DNA from: Pigoraptor vietnamica
Lineage: Eukaryota; Opisthokonta; Filasterea
Length of the DNA stretch: 37,856 nucleotides
Direction of reading: 5' to 3'
Assembly: GCA_943704525.1 (NCBI GenBank)
Contig: CALSCQ010002379.1
Location: 1 to 37,856, forward strand
This document shows, one piece after another, positions 1-12,080 of this stretch (positions are counted from its first letter, which is position 1; each line of letters begins with the position of its first letter). The position numbers and the translations under genes are program-made. Below the pieces are notes generated by a model. The model did not search any database, was not told the DNA's origin, and saw only the letters and a program-made list of their open reading frames with translations.

Positions 1-5
1 TGTGC

Positions 6-76
<71 letters not shown>

Positions 77-97
77 TGTGTGTGTGTGTGTGTGTGT
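1..97. repeat. compound (GT)n(GA)n(GT)n microsatellite
   Basis: Alternating GT units, then about 24 GA units (about 26-74), then GT units again. It lies in the intron upstream of the first visible MOB1 exon, on the coding strand. Confidence 0.97.
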
Positions 98-179
98 ACG
101 GTGCACGTGCGTGCGTGTGTGCGTTACGACCTACGCGCCGTGTTTAACAGTGTTCGGTCCCTTGCCCTTTCACTTGCAG

Positions 180-1108
180 CCGTTGACTTTTTCAACCAGA
201 TCAACATGCTCTACGGGACGATCACAGAGTTTTGCACTGCGGAGGCGTGCCCTATCATGTCGGCTGGGCCAAAGTGAGTGAGACCGAGGGGTTGGAGGAC
301 GCGCAAGTACGATGGGTCGTGAGTGTGTGGGCATGTGCGCTTGCGAGCTGCGTGTGAGTGCGCTCACTGCGTTCGGTTTGTTGAATTGTGTGGGAGTACA
401 GCTTAGAAGTCTCGTGCAAAGCCTGCTTCGTGAATTTCGTTTCCACATCTCCTGACTGGCCGTCGCGCGATAACATCGTGCCTCAGGTACGAATACCACT
501 GGGCCGACGGCACGACGGTGAAGAAGCCGATCAAGTGCACTGCGCCAGAGTACATTGACTTTCTCATGACGTGGGTTCAGAACCAGCTCGACGACGAGTC
601 GCTCTTCCCCTCTAAGATTGGTGAGGCCAAGCGCTCGTATTTTTCCTATCTCGAAATGGACTCGCGCCTCTTTGTTTTCCATTCTCCCATGCGGTGGTCG
701 TTCTCGCAGTTCCTCGCGGCCTTTTGCGTTGTCGCAGATGTTATGGTGTGCTTCTGCGCGCGTGAGGCTGCGTGTCGCTGATGCGGATGTGGCCGTCGTT
801 GATTCTCAATCGCCTTGTGCTCTGCAGGCGTCCCGTTCCCCAAGACGTTCCTCGCGACGGCCAAGAACATTCTCAAGCGGCTCTTCCGCGTGTACGCGCA
901 CATATACCACTCGCACTTCAGCAAGATTGTGTCCCTCGGCGAGGAGGCGCATCTCAACACGTCGTTCAAGCACTTTATCTACTTTGTGCAGGAGTTCAAC
1001 TTGATCGAGAAGAAGGAGCTCCAACCGCTCCAAGAGCTCATCGATCAGCTGACGGCGAAGGATGCCGCCAAGGAGGCGGCGGGGGGTGCGGCCGCTCCAA
1101 AGGCCTAG
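180..1108 (+). CDS. MOB1: MOB kinase activator 1 (5' end outside window)
   Basis: Coactivator of NDR/LATS kinases in the Hippo and mitotic-exit pathways; family members are small soluble scaffold proteins. Three exons are visible: 180-273, 487-620 and 828-1108 (stop TAG), with introns starting GTGAGT and GTGAGG and ending CAG. The joined protein reads through [18 protein letters not shown], the zinc pair Cx4C (CTAEAC), [28 protein letters not shown], the second zinc pair HIYHSH and [20 protein letters not shown], all hallmarks of MOB1 rather than MOB2-4. About 60 N-terminal residues are missing because the first exon(s) lie to the left; the (GT)n(GA)n(GT)n tract at 1-97 sits in that intron. 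The C-terminus ends in an Ala/Gly-rich tail that animal MOB1 lacks. The family assignment is near certain from sequence alone. Confidence 0.96.
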
Positions 1109-1465
1109 TCGCGCTTGTGGAAATTGCGCTCGCTGCGTTTGCGTCGTTTCTGAAAAAAGAAATTCTATTTGTCTTAGCTCTGGCATTAATTCCGCTTTGG
1201 AGTTGGGCCTTGCCCTTTGTGGTACTCGTGCGGACGTGATGGCGGTGCCGCTTTTAGTCGATGAAGAGCCATGACGTCAGCAAATCACCTTTGTCCACGC
1301 ACTCGGCCACGCACGTGATTGCACCACGATTGCCGCGGCGCAACTCGGAACTCACGGAGAAGATAGAAACAGCCAAAGCTCCAGCAAAACCATTCCGTCA
1401 CGTTCCTGAATGCAAGCGGGATGGGAATAAGTGCCCCTTAGTTCGTTCGAATTTCAAATCGGCGG
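1109..1465. other. intergenic, MOB1 to hydrolase
   Basis: About 357 bases between two same-strand genes. It should hold the MOB1 3' UTR and the hydrolase promoter. I see no TATA box, repeat or RNA gene; short ORFs here show no coding signature. Confidence 0.6.
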
Positions 1466-3059
1466 ATGGAGCGGCAAGGCACGCCCGCGCCGCAGCAGCG
1501 CCGGTGGTTTGCGTGGTGTTCGTTCGGAAATCTTCTGCGTATTGGCATTGCCCTATTAATACCGGCGTTCGTGAACTTTGCCGCAATGTCCAAAGAGGAT
1601 GCGATCGTCAAGCCGCCAGGTAACGACGCACCGCCTCCTGACTCCATGTGTTTTCGCGTCCTAATCCAACGCGAATTTTCCTTTTTTCTTTCCAGGTGTC
1701 TTTGTGGACATTGGCGCCAAACAGCGCCTTTACATCCACTGCGTTGGCGAAGGCGAGCCTGTTGTTTTGCTGGATGCGCCCACGGGCATGTCGTCCGACG
1801 CTTGGCGGCGCCTACACAGCCGCATCGCGGAGGATTCCAGCACAAGGGTGAGCGCCCTGTTCGCAGTATCTTCAGATTTGCGTAGTCCCCTTGCTGCAAT
1901 GTGGGAATTCTTCCGTTCTTTCTGTTTGGTTCCTATTCCCTATTCATTTCGGCCCATTTGTTCGGAAGGTGTGCACCTACGACCGCGCCGGAATCGGCTA
2001 CAGCGATCGCCCCGTGAACAGCGATGGGTTTGAGGACGTCGGAAGCATTTCTTCGCTTGCGAAGAACGGCATGTCCGAGAGCGCCGCAGACGGTCGGCGG
2101 GCAGTTGGCGGCCCCTATCACTACACTTCGCGTGCTATGGTGGACGACGTGTCGCGACTACTGCGTCTGGCGAACGTCACACATCCGATAGTGTATGTAG
2201 GGGCTGAAGTCGGCGCGATTAATGCGCGACTGTTCCAGCTGCTGCACGGGCGGTGAGTTTTCTTCCCTGAGGCAGTGTTATGAAATGTATGTGGGTGTGG
2301 TTCATGCGCTTTTTGGTTTATATATGAATTGTTTCGTCAACCAGCTCGCCAGGGTTCTCGGTTATGCTTGTTATTCAGTCTTACTCTCGTGAGAGGCGCC
2401 CAATGCATCGCGCCGTGCTAACACTGTCGTTATACAGGCGCGTTGCCGGAACCGTTCTGGTCACGCCGCTTGACCCTGCACTGCTCACCGTCAAGGATGG
2501 CGCGTGGGCGCATCACGTGCTTGGGCACGAGGTTCCCAAGGCGTCAATCGCACATCTATTCGCGGCATCGGGCTTGGCTCGCCTCGCAATTCTCGCGGGC
2601 GTATATGACCCTGTACCGGAAGATTGCAGAGGGGACGCGGAAGTCGCCGCTCGGTATCGACAGCTGGCGTGCCGGCCGACGCACGCGGGGTCCGCCGCCG
2701 AGGAGCGCTACTTTCTGAACGAGAGTCTCACACAGCTGGACATGCTCGAAGTGCTGCGCCTTTCGAACACGCCCGCGACGACTCCCGACAATCACGCGAC
2801 GACACTTGTGGTTGCACCCGAATTGTACGACGGCTCCGAGGCGGTGTCGTCACCGGCGAATAGCGCCTACACGCTGGTGATGGCGGAACAGACCCCCCTC
2901 AAAACCGGGCAGAGGCCCATCGTGGTACCGGGAACGTGCGCGGCGGACATTCTTCTCACGAAGCGCGGCATTGATGCGGTCGCCACGGCCGTTCAGAAGG
3001 TCGTATCGCACGTGCGACTGAAGCATCCAACCGTCCACAAGCACGAAATGAAGGAGTAA
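1466..3059 (+). CDS. membrane-anchored alpha/beta-hydrolase-fold protein, probably catalytically dead
   Basis: Four exons: 1466-1619, 1696-1847, 1969-2252 and 2438-3059, all phases matching, 403 aa. An N-terminal hydrophobic segment (about residues 24-40, LLRIGIALLIPAFVNFA) suggests a signal anchor. Then comes an AB-hydrolase-1 fold: VFVDIGAKQRLYIHCVGEGE (strand region), LLDAPTGMSSDAW (HG-loop equivalent), VCTYDRAGIGYSDRP (strand 4 and helix A), and the nucleophile elbow. Oddly, the elbow reads VGAEVGA, with Glu182 where the family has Ser (GxSxG). Near the C-terminus, where a G-H-D catalytic His is expected, the sequence is PGTCAADILLT (about 361-371), with no His. The fold is clear, but no hydrolase activity should be assumed. 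The start is the first in-frame ATG before the anchor. The ligand or partner is unknown. Confidence 0.85.
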
Positions 3060-3357
3060 CAGATTCGTGTCTGGACTGTCCGATTCCACTTGCACCGGAT
3101 TACTCGGAGTATACTCTGTGTGTTTACTCGGCGACACAGCTAAAGGCAGCGGTCAGTGGAGATCGAGAAACGCAGTTGCTCTTCAGCGTTGCGTCTGCAC
3201 GCAACTGCGCACGCGAAACAAGTGCGCGTGGGTGTTGCGCATATTTGCCAAGCTCGTGTGGCAACGTATTTCGACCCCTGGAGAGAGAAGCGCCTGTGAT
3301 CGGGCCATTCTATTGTCGGCATCGTTGCGCAGTGGTCCGGTGAGCCACTTCCCAAAC

Positions 3358-6300
3358 ATGGGGAGTGAGGCGGCGCCGAACATGGCGTGGGACCGCGCCT
3401 GGACTGCGGACGAAGTGCGCGCGAACGCGGGAAAGTGGACTCTGGCCGCTGACGCGGGGGTGTGTGACGTGCCAGACGGGTTGTGGGGCGTTTAATCGAA
3501 TTCGCGCATTCGTCCACTGACATTGTACCACTCGCAGCTCTTGCTGTTCTTGAAGGATCTTTCCCAGCGGCTCGCAACGAAAACGCACGAGATTGAGAGC
3601 CAGATTGATGGCTTCTACTGGGAGACGGAGGTTCGATTCCTGTCGTCGAGTTATCCAGAGATGTGCTTTTGCGGCTGTGATCTGACTGTCGATTTCCTTT
3701 GCCCTCGCAGCAAACGAGCGCACGCCTCTACAATGTCTTCAACGAGTTTCTCTTGCTCTCGAACACACAGTTCATCGAGAACGTGAGTCACTCTTGACAA
3801 ACGCCGGCAGTTTCCGCCGGCAAGAACGTTGCCGCGCTTTTATGCTCACTGGTGCATCCTGCTTGCAGCGCGTCTACGAGGAAGAAGTCACGGAGGGCGC
3901 CAAAGAAGAGAAGCCTGCCGATGCGCCCGTGGTGAGTGTGTGTTGGGGTGACTGATGTTGAGCTGTGGTGCGCGTGCGTGCATCAACTTCTTTCTTCTAT
4001 TGGCGATTGCGCCTTACAAGATTTTTCGCGCACGTGCAGGAGAAGACTCGGGAGCAGCTTGAGGCTGAAATCACGCCCAAGTACCAAACGGCCGTCAAAG
4101 TGTGCCTCGACATGATCAACACGTCATACATTGCCAAGATTCAGGAGCTCCCGGAGCCAGGTGCGCATCGTATGGCGACGTGGCCGGGGACAACACGTGC
4201 AACACATCATGCACACGCGCCTCTTACACGTGCATATGGGCTGCCTATGCAACGACGCTTGACGCGAGAACGATGTGCGGCCTCCGATGTCCCCTCTAAT
4301 ACGTGTGGCACCGCGCAGAGTCTGACGAGGAGGACATTCCGGCGGACATTCGCCCGGACCCGACGCTCGAGCCGAAGGATCCGTACACGCGCCCTCTCCC
4401 GCACATTATCGGCTCGCACGCGTTCATTCACGACGACGACATTGGCCTGGGCGATGCGTCGAAGGCTGTTGCGGGTGTGTGCGCCCTTTTGTGCCTGCAA
4501 GATCAATATCTGTTGTCGCTCCATGCGGCTGTGATGCCAACCAACCTTTGCTGACGTGCAGCCGAGAACAACGAGCTCGCTTCCGAGTCTGAGAGCGAAG
4601 AGGAAGAGGAGCCGGCGCCGTCTGCACCTCCCGCACCGGGTGCACCCGCCGCGCCGAAGCCCTCGGAGCCGCAAGGCGTGTCGGTGGGTCAACCGAGAAG
4701 TCTGTGCGGCCTCAGATTTGTTGCATATGCATTGCATGGATCTGCCGTGTTGGTCACTGCCTACCGCGCGATTTCCACGGGGTTATTAAGTAGGGCGCCA
4801 ACCGTTTTTTTTATTCGTCGCCGGTTGTTCAGTTGGCTGCGAGTGATAATGTATAAGTCGGCGCGGCTCTTCATATGGTCTTACACTCCCCCCCCCCCCC
4901 CCCCCCCCCCTGTCGTCTCTGTTCAGTTTTCGTCGGACTCTGAGAGTGGCGAGAGCGACGACGAGCAATCGATGCGCGCGCCCGCAGCGGCCGCTGTGCC
5001 GCCGCCAATGATGATGCCTCGTCCACCCATGCCCCCCGTGGCGGCCCCGCGGGTGGGTGCGACCGCTGACGCTTGTTCTCGGTTATATTTCCACACACCT
5101 TCAGCTTGCCGTGTTGTGTCCGAGTGTTACGAATGAGCGTGGTTGCTTTGCTCGTGTTCGCAACTCTTCCATTCACTGCGCTCGACCCAAATTCCCGCTC
5201 ATCCCGCACGTTTTTTGGCGTTGTTCAGGGCGATGGTGCAGCCTTGTTTGGCGACAGCGATGACGATGAGTCGTCGGACGTTCGCTCGACGCGCACCGAC
5301 AGCACCGTGCCCACGCGCGGGCGCGGCGCGACGGACACGGACAGCGTCTCGCAGCTTTCCGAAGCGGAGGCGCCGACGACCAACTTCAGGAAGCAGCTTG
5401 CGACGCAGCTCGGTGCCAACGACATTGCGGCCGCGCTCGCCGCCAAGCAGAAGGGCCGGTCCCTCAGCATTCGGAGCGCTCGCCGCATGAGCGAGACGAG
5501 CGAAGAGCACGAGGAATCCGCCGAGGCCGGCGCCGACGACCCGTTTGCGTCGGACGCGCTCTTCAAGCGGCGTGGGACGTCCACGCGCAGCGACAACCTC
5601 TTCGGGGACGACGACGAGGTGGCGCCGAAACCCGCCGCGCGGCCCCCGCAGCAGGCACTTCCTGCTGTGCCTCAGCAGCCAAAGGCGGCGCCGCCGCGCA
5701 AGCGCACGTCGGTGCAGGACCTCTTTGGCGACGAGAGCGAGGGCGGCTCGCTCTTCAACGAGCCCGCAGCCCCGCCCGCTCGTGGCCTTCCGCAGCCGCC
5801 CAAGAAGGGTCCCTTTGCTGCGCCGACGGAGGAGGAAGAGGAGGCGCCGGCCGCGCGTGCACCGAAGGCAGCGCCTGCGAGGGTCCTGCCTGTGCCGCCC
5901 AAGTCGGGCGCAAGCATGTTCGGGGACGACGACGACGCGCCCGCAGCGCCGCCTGCCCGCGGACTGCCGAAACCCCCGGCGTCGGCCGCACTGTTTGGCG
6001 ACGACGAGGAAGAGGAGGAGGCGCCTCCCGCCCGCGCCCCACCGAAGAAGGCGCTGCCGACGCCCGCTGGTCCGCCCGCGCCCACGAAGCATCTGCCGAA
6101 GCCGCAGTCGCTCTTTGGTGACGACGACGGCGACGGCGCGAGCGTCGCGTCGGCCGAGGACACGGCGCAGCGGCGAAAGGCGTCGGTCGCGAGCATGATG
6201 GGACAGCAGCAGACCGGTGGCAAGCGCCCTCCGGGGGGCGTGGCCATGTTCGGACCGACTGCTGGCGACGGCGCGGACGACGGCATGGACGTTACGGAGG

Positions 6301-9300
6301 GTCCCAAGGGCCAGCGCGGCGCCACGAACAGGTCGACGGCATCGTCGGCCGCGTCTGCCGGCCTTTTTGGAGACGAGGAGCCCGAGCCGCAGCAGGCGCC
6401 GGCCGCCGCGGTGGCCGGAGGTCCGCCCAAGAAGAAGCTGCCAGCGGGCGCGGTGAACATGCTCGGCGGTGGCGACCCGTTTGGCACGCGGCGCACGGCC
6501 TCCACTCGCGCGCAATCTGTGGCCATCGAGGAGGACGAGCCGTCGGCCACCGCGCCGCCCGCCCAGCGCATGCCGACGCCCTTTGCGGCCGGGGCGGCGC
6601 CGAAGAAGCCGCAGCAGGCGAGCCTGTTTGGCGACGAAGAGGAGGAAGCGCCCGCGCCGCAGCCGAGCAAGCCCAACAAGCCGCTGCCCGCGCCCGTGCC
6701 GGCGGCGACATCGGCCCCCCCGAAGAAGGCGCTGAGTCTGTTTGGCGACGACGACGAGGACGACGACTCTGGCGGTATCTTCGGCAAGCCCGTGGCGAAG
6801 GCGGCGCCCGCAGCCGGCAAGCGCGCGAGCGTGTTTGACGATGACGAGGACGCTGGCGCCGCCCCGCCCGCGGCCGCTGCTGCGCCGGCCAAAGCTCTGC
6901 CCTCGAAGCCCGCCGTGTCAAAGGCCCCCGGTCTCTCGAGCATTTTCGACGACGATGAGGGTGGCGATCTCTTTGGCCCGCCGAAGCCCAAGGCTTCGGT
7001 GGCGGCCGCCGCTGCGGCGCCTGTTGCTGCGCCGGCAGCAGTGGCGGCGAAGAAGGGTCCGTCTCTGTTCGGCGACGACGACGGAGATGACGGCGGTGGC
7101 CTGTTGTTCGATGCCGCGAAGGGTGGTGCGCAGAAGAAGGCTGCGGCGGCCCCGCCGGTGAAGGCTGCGGCCCCGCCCAAGTCGTCACTATTCGGGGACG
7201 ACGACGACGAGGACTCTGGAAGCCTCTTTGGCCCCCCGAAGCCCAAGGCAACGGCTGCACCCGCGCCCACGCCCGCGCCTGCCGCTGCCACGGCCGCCCA
7301 GAAGAAGGGGCCTTCGCTCTTTGGCGAAGAGGAGGATGCGCCCCCTGCGGCCGCTGCGCCTGCGCCGAAGAAGACGCTGCCAGCGAAGCCGCCCACGGGT
7401 GGCTTGTTTGGGGAGGAGGAGGACGATCTGTTCGCCGCCAAACCGAAAGCCGCGCCCGCGGCTGCGGCGGCGCCTGTTGTTGCGCCTGCGGCCGCCGCCC
7501 CGAAGAAGTCTCTCCCGGCGAAGCCACCGGCGGGTGGCCTGTTTGGCGACGAAGAAGATGACTTGTTTGCGGCCAAGCCAAAGGCGGCTGCTGCCCCGGG
7601 GCCCACACCCGCGCCCACACCGGCGCCCGCGCCCGCTCCCGCTGCGGCAAAGACGGGCGCCGCGGGTCTGTTTGGGGAGGAGGAGGCGCCTGCCCCGAAG
7701 AAGGCCGAGGAGCCGCCGAAGAAGGCACTGCCGTCGAAGCCGGCGGGCGGGCTGTTTGCGGACGAGGACGACGGCGCGCTGTTTGGTAGCAAGCAGCAGC
7801 CCAAGCCCGAGCCGCCGAAGGAGGAGCCGAAGAAGGCAGCTCCCAAGTCGGCTCTCTTTGGGGACGACGATGACGGCGCGCTATTTTCGGCGCCCCCCAA
7901 GAAGGAGGAAGCGCCGAAGAAGGCGCTCCCTACCAAGCCGGCGGCTGCCCTCTTTGGCGACGAGAGCGACGCTGTTGAGGCGCCGCCTCCGCTCGCCAAG
8001 GCCGCGCCTGTGACCGCGCCTGTGGCCGCACCCGCCGCAGAAGCGAAACCGGCTGCAAAGCCCAAGTCGGCGCTGTTTGGTGATGACGAGGACGAGGGCC
8101 TCTTTGCAGCGAAGCCGGCCGCAGCGCCAACGCCCGCCCCCGCGCCGAAGCCGGTCGAGGAACCGCCGAAGCCTGTCACCGCCGAGCCTCTCGGCGCGGA
8201 TGCTGCGGACGATGACGACGGTGCCAGGCGAAAGGTCAACAAGCTCGCTGCGGGCCTCGCGATCCGGCCAGACATGGTTTCGCCGTCCGCGCTTGCTGCG
8301 AAGAAGGAGCAGGAGCAGCAACAGAAGGCCCAACAGGCCGCCGTGGATCCCTTCGCGGAGGCTGCGCCCGCTTCGACGCTCACACACGCGGTGAAGGAGC
8401 GGCCAAAGGGCACCATGCGCCGCCCACCCACGCGGCCTGGACGCACTGCGGCAGGCGGGTCCTTTGAGAGCGCGGACGAAGAGCACGCGGCCCCTCCTGC
8501 CGCTGCACCTGCCGCTGCACCTGCCGCTGCACCTGCCGCTGCACCTGCCGCCGCGCCTGCGAAGCGCGCCAGTATCTTCGACAACAACGACGAGGAGAGC
8601 GGCATGTTTGCGGCGGCCAAGAAGCCCGAGCCCGCCAAGCCGAAGGAAGACGTTGCGCCGGCGCCAAAGAAGAGCGCGCTCTTTGGAGACGACGATGACT
8701 TGGCCCCTCCGCCCATTCCGAAATCGTCCACGCCGACGCCCGCGCCGACACCGGCGCCCGCCCCCGCGCCTGCGCCTGCGCCCGCGCCGGTGGCCACGCC
8801 CACGGCCAAAAAGTCGGCGCTGTTTGGCGACGACGACGACGATTCGATGTTTGGCCCTCCCCCGATTCCCAAGGAGGCAACCCCAGCTCCCGCGCCCGCG
8901 CCCGCACCTGCGCCAGCCCCCGCGCCTGCACCCGCTCCGGCAGTATCGACGCCCACGGCGAAGAAGTCGGCGCTGTTTGGCGACGACGACGATGATTCGA
9001 TGTTTGGACCCCCGCCGATCCCGAAGGCCACTCCCGCACCCGCGCCTGCGGAGCCTTCCAAGGCTGAAGCCCCTGCGCCGGTGAAGAAGACGTCGATCTT
9101 TGGGGAGGGCGACGAGGAGAGCGCAATGTTTGCGGCGGCCAAGAAGCCGGCGCCCGCGCAGCCGAAGGAAGAGAAGCCGGCGCCGGCGCGCAAGTCGCTA
9201 TTTGGGGACAACGACGACGACGACGCGCCCATTCCGCCGCCGATCAAGACGCCCGAGCCCGCCGCCCCCGCCAAGGCCCCCGCGCCGCCCCAGCCGTCCA

Positions 9301-10020
9301 AGGAGGATGAGGTGCGCAAGTCTATTGAGAGCCTTGCGGAGCCGTCGGACGCGGACGAGGTGCTGAAAAAGGAGGAGACGGCGGAGACGCCGAGCGCTCT
9401 CCAGAAGAGCAAGGCGGGCCTGTTCAAGGACGAGGGCGACGAGAACGTGTTTGCGGCGGCCGCCGGTGGCGCTGCGAAAAAGACTGCGGAGGTCGAGAAG
9501 ATGTTTGAGGGCCCCGCGCCGACGACGCCGCTCGGGGACGGTTCCAAGGCGGGTGCGAAGGGCGCGTCAGAGCAGAAGAAGGCCAAGGGGCTCTTTGACG
9601 ACGAGGACGACGACTCGATGTTCGGCGGGAAGGGAGACGAGAGCAAGAAGGAGGCGCAGGAGGCGAGCAGCGGGAACCGCGACCGCGCCAAGAGCCTGTT
9701 TGGCGACGAGGAGGACGGTTGGTTTTCGTGCGCTGCGTGTTGTCGACATTAGCGCCGTTGCACTGTGAGGTAGTCGGTCTTTGCGTGCGTGTGTTTTGTG
9801 TTTGACATTTGGTGGTGTTGCGCTCACTCACACTCGTGCCTCCCCTTCCTTCCTCGTCGTCGCAGACTCCCTGTTTGGTGCCAAGTTTGAGTCGAACAAG
9901 TCGAAGGCGAAGAAGAAGGCGCCCGAGAAGAAGGCGACGGCGCAGAGCAAGAAGATATTCATCTTTGACGACGACGCGCCTTCCATCTTCGATGACCCCC
10001 TCCTCGGCAAGAAGAAGTGA
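3358..10020 (+). CDS. WASHC2: WASH complex subunit 2 (FAM21) with greatly expanded LFG-acidic tail
   Basis: FAM21 is the tail-bearing subunit of the WASH complex on endosomes; it binds retromer (VPS35) and capping protein through LFa motifs. Ten exons: 3358-3459, 3538-3630, 3711-3782, 3869-3931, 4040-4160, 4319-4474, 4562-4683, 4927-5052, 5229-9717 and 9866-10020, about 1832 aa against about 1340 in human. The N-terminal head is well conserved: WTADEVRANAGKWTLAADAG, KTHEIESQIDGF, LYNVFNEFLLLSNTQFIEN, RVYEEEV, EPKDPYTRPLPHIIGSHAF, DDIGLGD. The tail is low-complexity Pro/Ala/Lys with over 30 copies of (S/A/G)-LFG/MFG/IFD-(D/E)n, e.g. ALFGDDDDDSMFGPPPIPK twice. The C-terminus keeps IFDDPL. The intron 3 bases after 3630 uses the weak donor GTTCGA. 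Exons 1-8 are short; exon 9 is 4.5 kb. Confidence 0.95.
4888..4910. repeat. poly-C tract (23 C) before a 3' splice site
   Basis: An uninterrupted C run in FAM21 intron 7, followed by TGTCGTCTCTGTTCAG and exon 8. It forms an extreme polypyrimidine tract on the coding strand. Confidence 0.95.
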
Positions 10021-10679
10021 GGGGACAAGGCGACTGTCCGCCGCGCCGGAGAGTGGCTGTGCTTGTGCCTCGCTGCATTGTCGCTGCCGCCAATGAATTC
10101 GGCCCTTGTATGTAGCCTGCCCTTGGCCACTGCGGTACTCACGGTACCCCAGCCCTGTTTTGTCTCGGCCAACGGTGTTTGCGACTTGGCCAATCTGTTC
10201 GTGGCTGCATAATGCGCGTGTTTATGACGTGATCTGCTGGAAAGCAAAGCAGTCGGCCGCCATGTGTCACTCGTTCGATTGTACGCATCGAGCATGGAAC
10301 AGCCCCGGCAGACCGTTCTCCCAGTGACTCCAGGCCACTCCAACCGTTCAGGAGCTATCTCTCGCCGTTGTGCGTTTCCCGCGAGACGCTCTTCCGACGG
10401 TGCTTGTGAGCGTGACTAGCAACAAACATCTGCGTGTTACAGTTTCACGCCAAGCACGTGATTGGACCGGCTTACACCAACAGTCGGCGATCATGACGTG
10501 CTGTGTTGCGAATACTGGGCCATCTCTTACCATAAGTATTAGCCCGTGCTCAGTCGTTGGCCTGCCACCGCGCGGCTGGACATGGCTCCAGCGCGAAAGT
10601 GAACCGCCGCGTTATCGATGATATTGTCCCTCGACACGCCGCAACCGTTTCGCCACGCCTCATGCGACCGTGAACACAA
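10021..10679. other. intergenic, FAM21 to CIAO2
   Basis: About 660 bases without a credible gene. Short ORFs on both strands lack conserved motifs. It should contain the FAM21 3' end and the CIAO2 promoter; no TATA box or repeat seen. Confidence 0.55.
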
Positions 10680-10838
10680 ATGGCTGGCGGCCGCGTGCTC
10701 ATCGACACGCTCGACGATGACTTTGGCGGTGGCGCCCTCTCTGTGGGGGAAATCTTTGGTGGGTATTAAGGGGCCGTGCTCAGCAAACCCCGCAACACAC
10801 TCACCCACACATAACACACACACTCGCACTCACGCACG

Positions 10839-10894
<56 letters not shown>

Positions 10895-10974
10895 CGCGCG
10901 CATGCACGTACATATACACACACACGCACACACACACGCACGCACGTACACATACACACACACACACACACACA

Positions 10975-11015
<41 letters not shown>

Positions 11016-11945
11016 GTGCACCCTCACACGCATACAGACAAGTACACACACCGTTTGCACTTCAACGCCACATGCGTGACTTATTCGTCGACATGTACCT
11101 CTCTAAACCTCCGCAGACTACATTCGTGACATCAAGGTTCGTCCAACCGCGTTTATTTCTGAACCTGTGAGCGTCTTAGCAAGGGATGGAGAAGATAAGG
11201 AACCCTCATGGTGCTGCGTTTTCTTGTGTTGCCCCACGTCGCAGGATCCCGAGCACCCCTACACGCTCGAGCAGCTGAACGTCGTGCGCGAAGACCTCAT
11301 CACGCTGCGTGAGGGTGATGTCGGCAGCGTGCCGCACATTCGCCTCGAGTTTGCGCCGACGGTCCCTCACTGCTCGCTGGCGACACTCATAGGTGCGTGC
11401 TCCCTGCGTCGGTGCGTGTGATATGCCATCATGGTTTGTTTTCGATCTTTAATGCGATTCTGTCGAAGGGGGGGTGCTCTTGCTTTTTGTGCTGACGAGA
11501 TTATTTTCTCTGTTTCTGTGCACGCACACACGCACACAATTACAGGGTTGTGCTTGCGAACAAAGCTCGAGCGATCCATTTCCACGGCTTTCAAAGTGAG
11601 TAAACGTACTGGCGCTGTTGCTTCCTCTCCACTCTCTGAAGGTCTCTCGCACGTACTTCTCAGCGTGTGGACTCCTTTTACTCGCACTTGCTCACAGAAT
11701 TACTTTTGCGATGCGCAGCTCGACATTTTCGTCAAGGCCGGCACTCACGCGGAAGAAAGTGACGGTATGCGCGCTTGGTGCCGTTTACCGGTCGTGCGAA
11801 TTCTTATTCAGCATCGGTCGCCTTTTCTGTTTTGCCGTTCGCAGTCAATAAGCAGGTCAACGACAAGGAGCGCATTGCGGCGGCAATGGAGAACCCAAAG
11901 CTGCGCGACGCCGTCGAACAGTGCCTCCGCGACGTCGCATACTGA
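10680..11945 (+). CDS. CIAO2: CIAO2/MIP18-family cytosolic Fe-S assembly factor
   Basis: Part of the CIA targeting complex that hands Fe-S clusters to cytosolic and nuclear apoproteins. Six exons: 10680-10758, 11117-11136 (only 20 bases), 11245-11392, 11546-11595, 11719-11764 and 11845-11945, giving 147 aa, the usual family length. The joined protein reads [20 protein letters not shown], then [19 protein letters not shown], which holds the conserved PHCS cysteine, then [20 protein letters not shown] and [16 protein letters not shown]. DPEHPxTLE is typical of CIAO2B, while [10 protein letters not shown] is closer to CIAO2A, so I do not split the paralogs. Intron 1 (358 bases) is mostly CA repeat. 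The stop codon is inside a 71-base tandem duplication. Confidence 0.95.
10838..11012. repeat. (CA)n-rich microsatellite in CIAO2 intron 1
   Basis: Long interrupted CA runs with CG, TA and GA variants. This is the one intronic dinucleotide tract in the window with CA, not GT, on the coding strand. Confidence 0.95.
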
Positions 11946-12080
11946 CGGGTCTTACTGCGCGGCCCACTGAAAACGGACACGACAACCAGCAGGACACTGA
12001 CGACGACTCCTACTGACGGGTCTTACTGCGCGGCCCACTGAAAACGGACAAGACAGCCAGGAGGACGCTGACGACGACTC
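11940..12080. repeat. 71-base tandem duplication over the CIAO2 stop codon
   Basis: Copy 1 spans 11940-12010 and copy 2 spans 12011-12080. They differ at about 4 of 70 positions. The unit starts with the last codon and stop (TACTGA), so a second TACTGA lies 71 bases downstream. Confidence 0.95.

Noticed and set aside
5073-5228. Upstream extension of FAM21 exon 9 (MFSVIFPHTFSLPCC...)
   Set aside because: The frame is open, but the stretch is a normal intron (donor GTGGGT at 5053, acceptor TTCAG at 5228); the joined exons keep phase without it.
5672-9691. A 1339-residue open frame on the minus strand opposite FAM21
   Set aside because: It is a mirror of the biased GAC/GCC/CCC codons in FAM21 exon 9, low-complexity Ser/Ala/Gly throughout, with no domain. 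FAM21 on the plus strand is supported by homology and splice phase.
10766-11129. Several open frames of CVCVCV or THTHTH over CA/GT tracts (also near 16600-17200, 19095-19460 and 37327-37820)
   Set aside because: Dinucleotide repeats are open in all frames; no coding signal.
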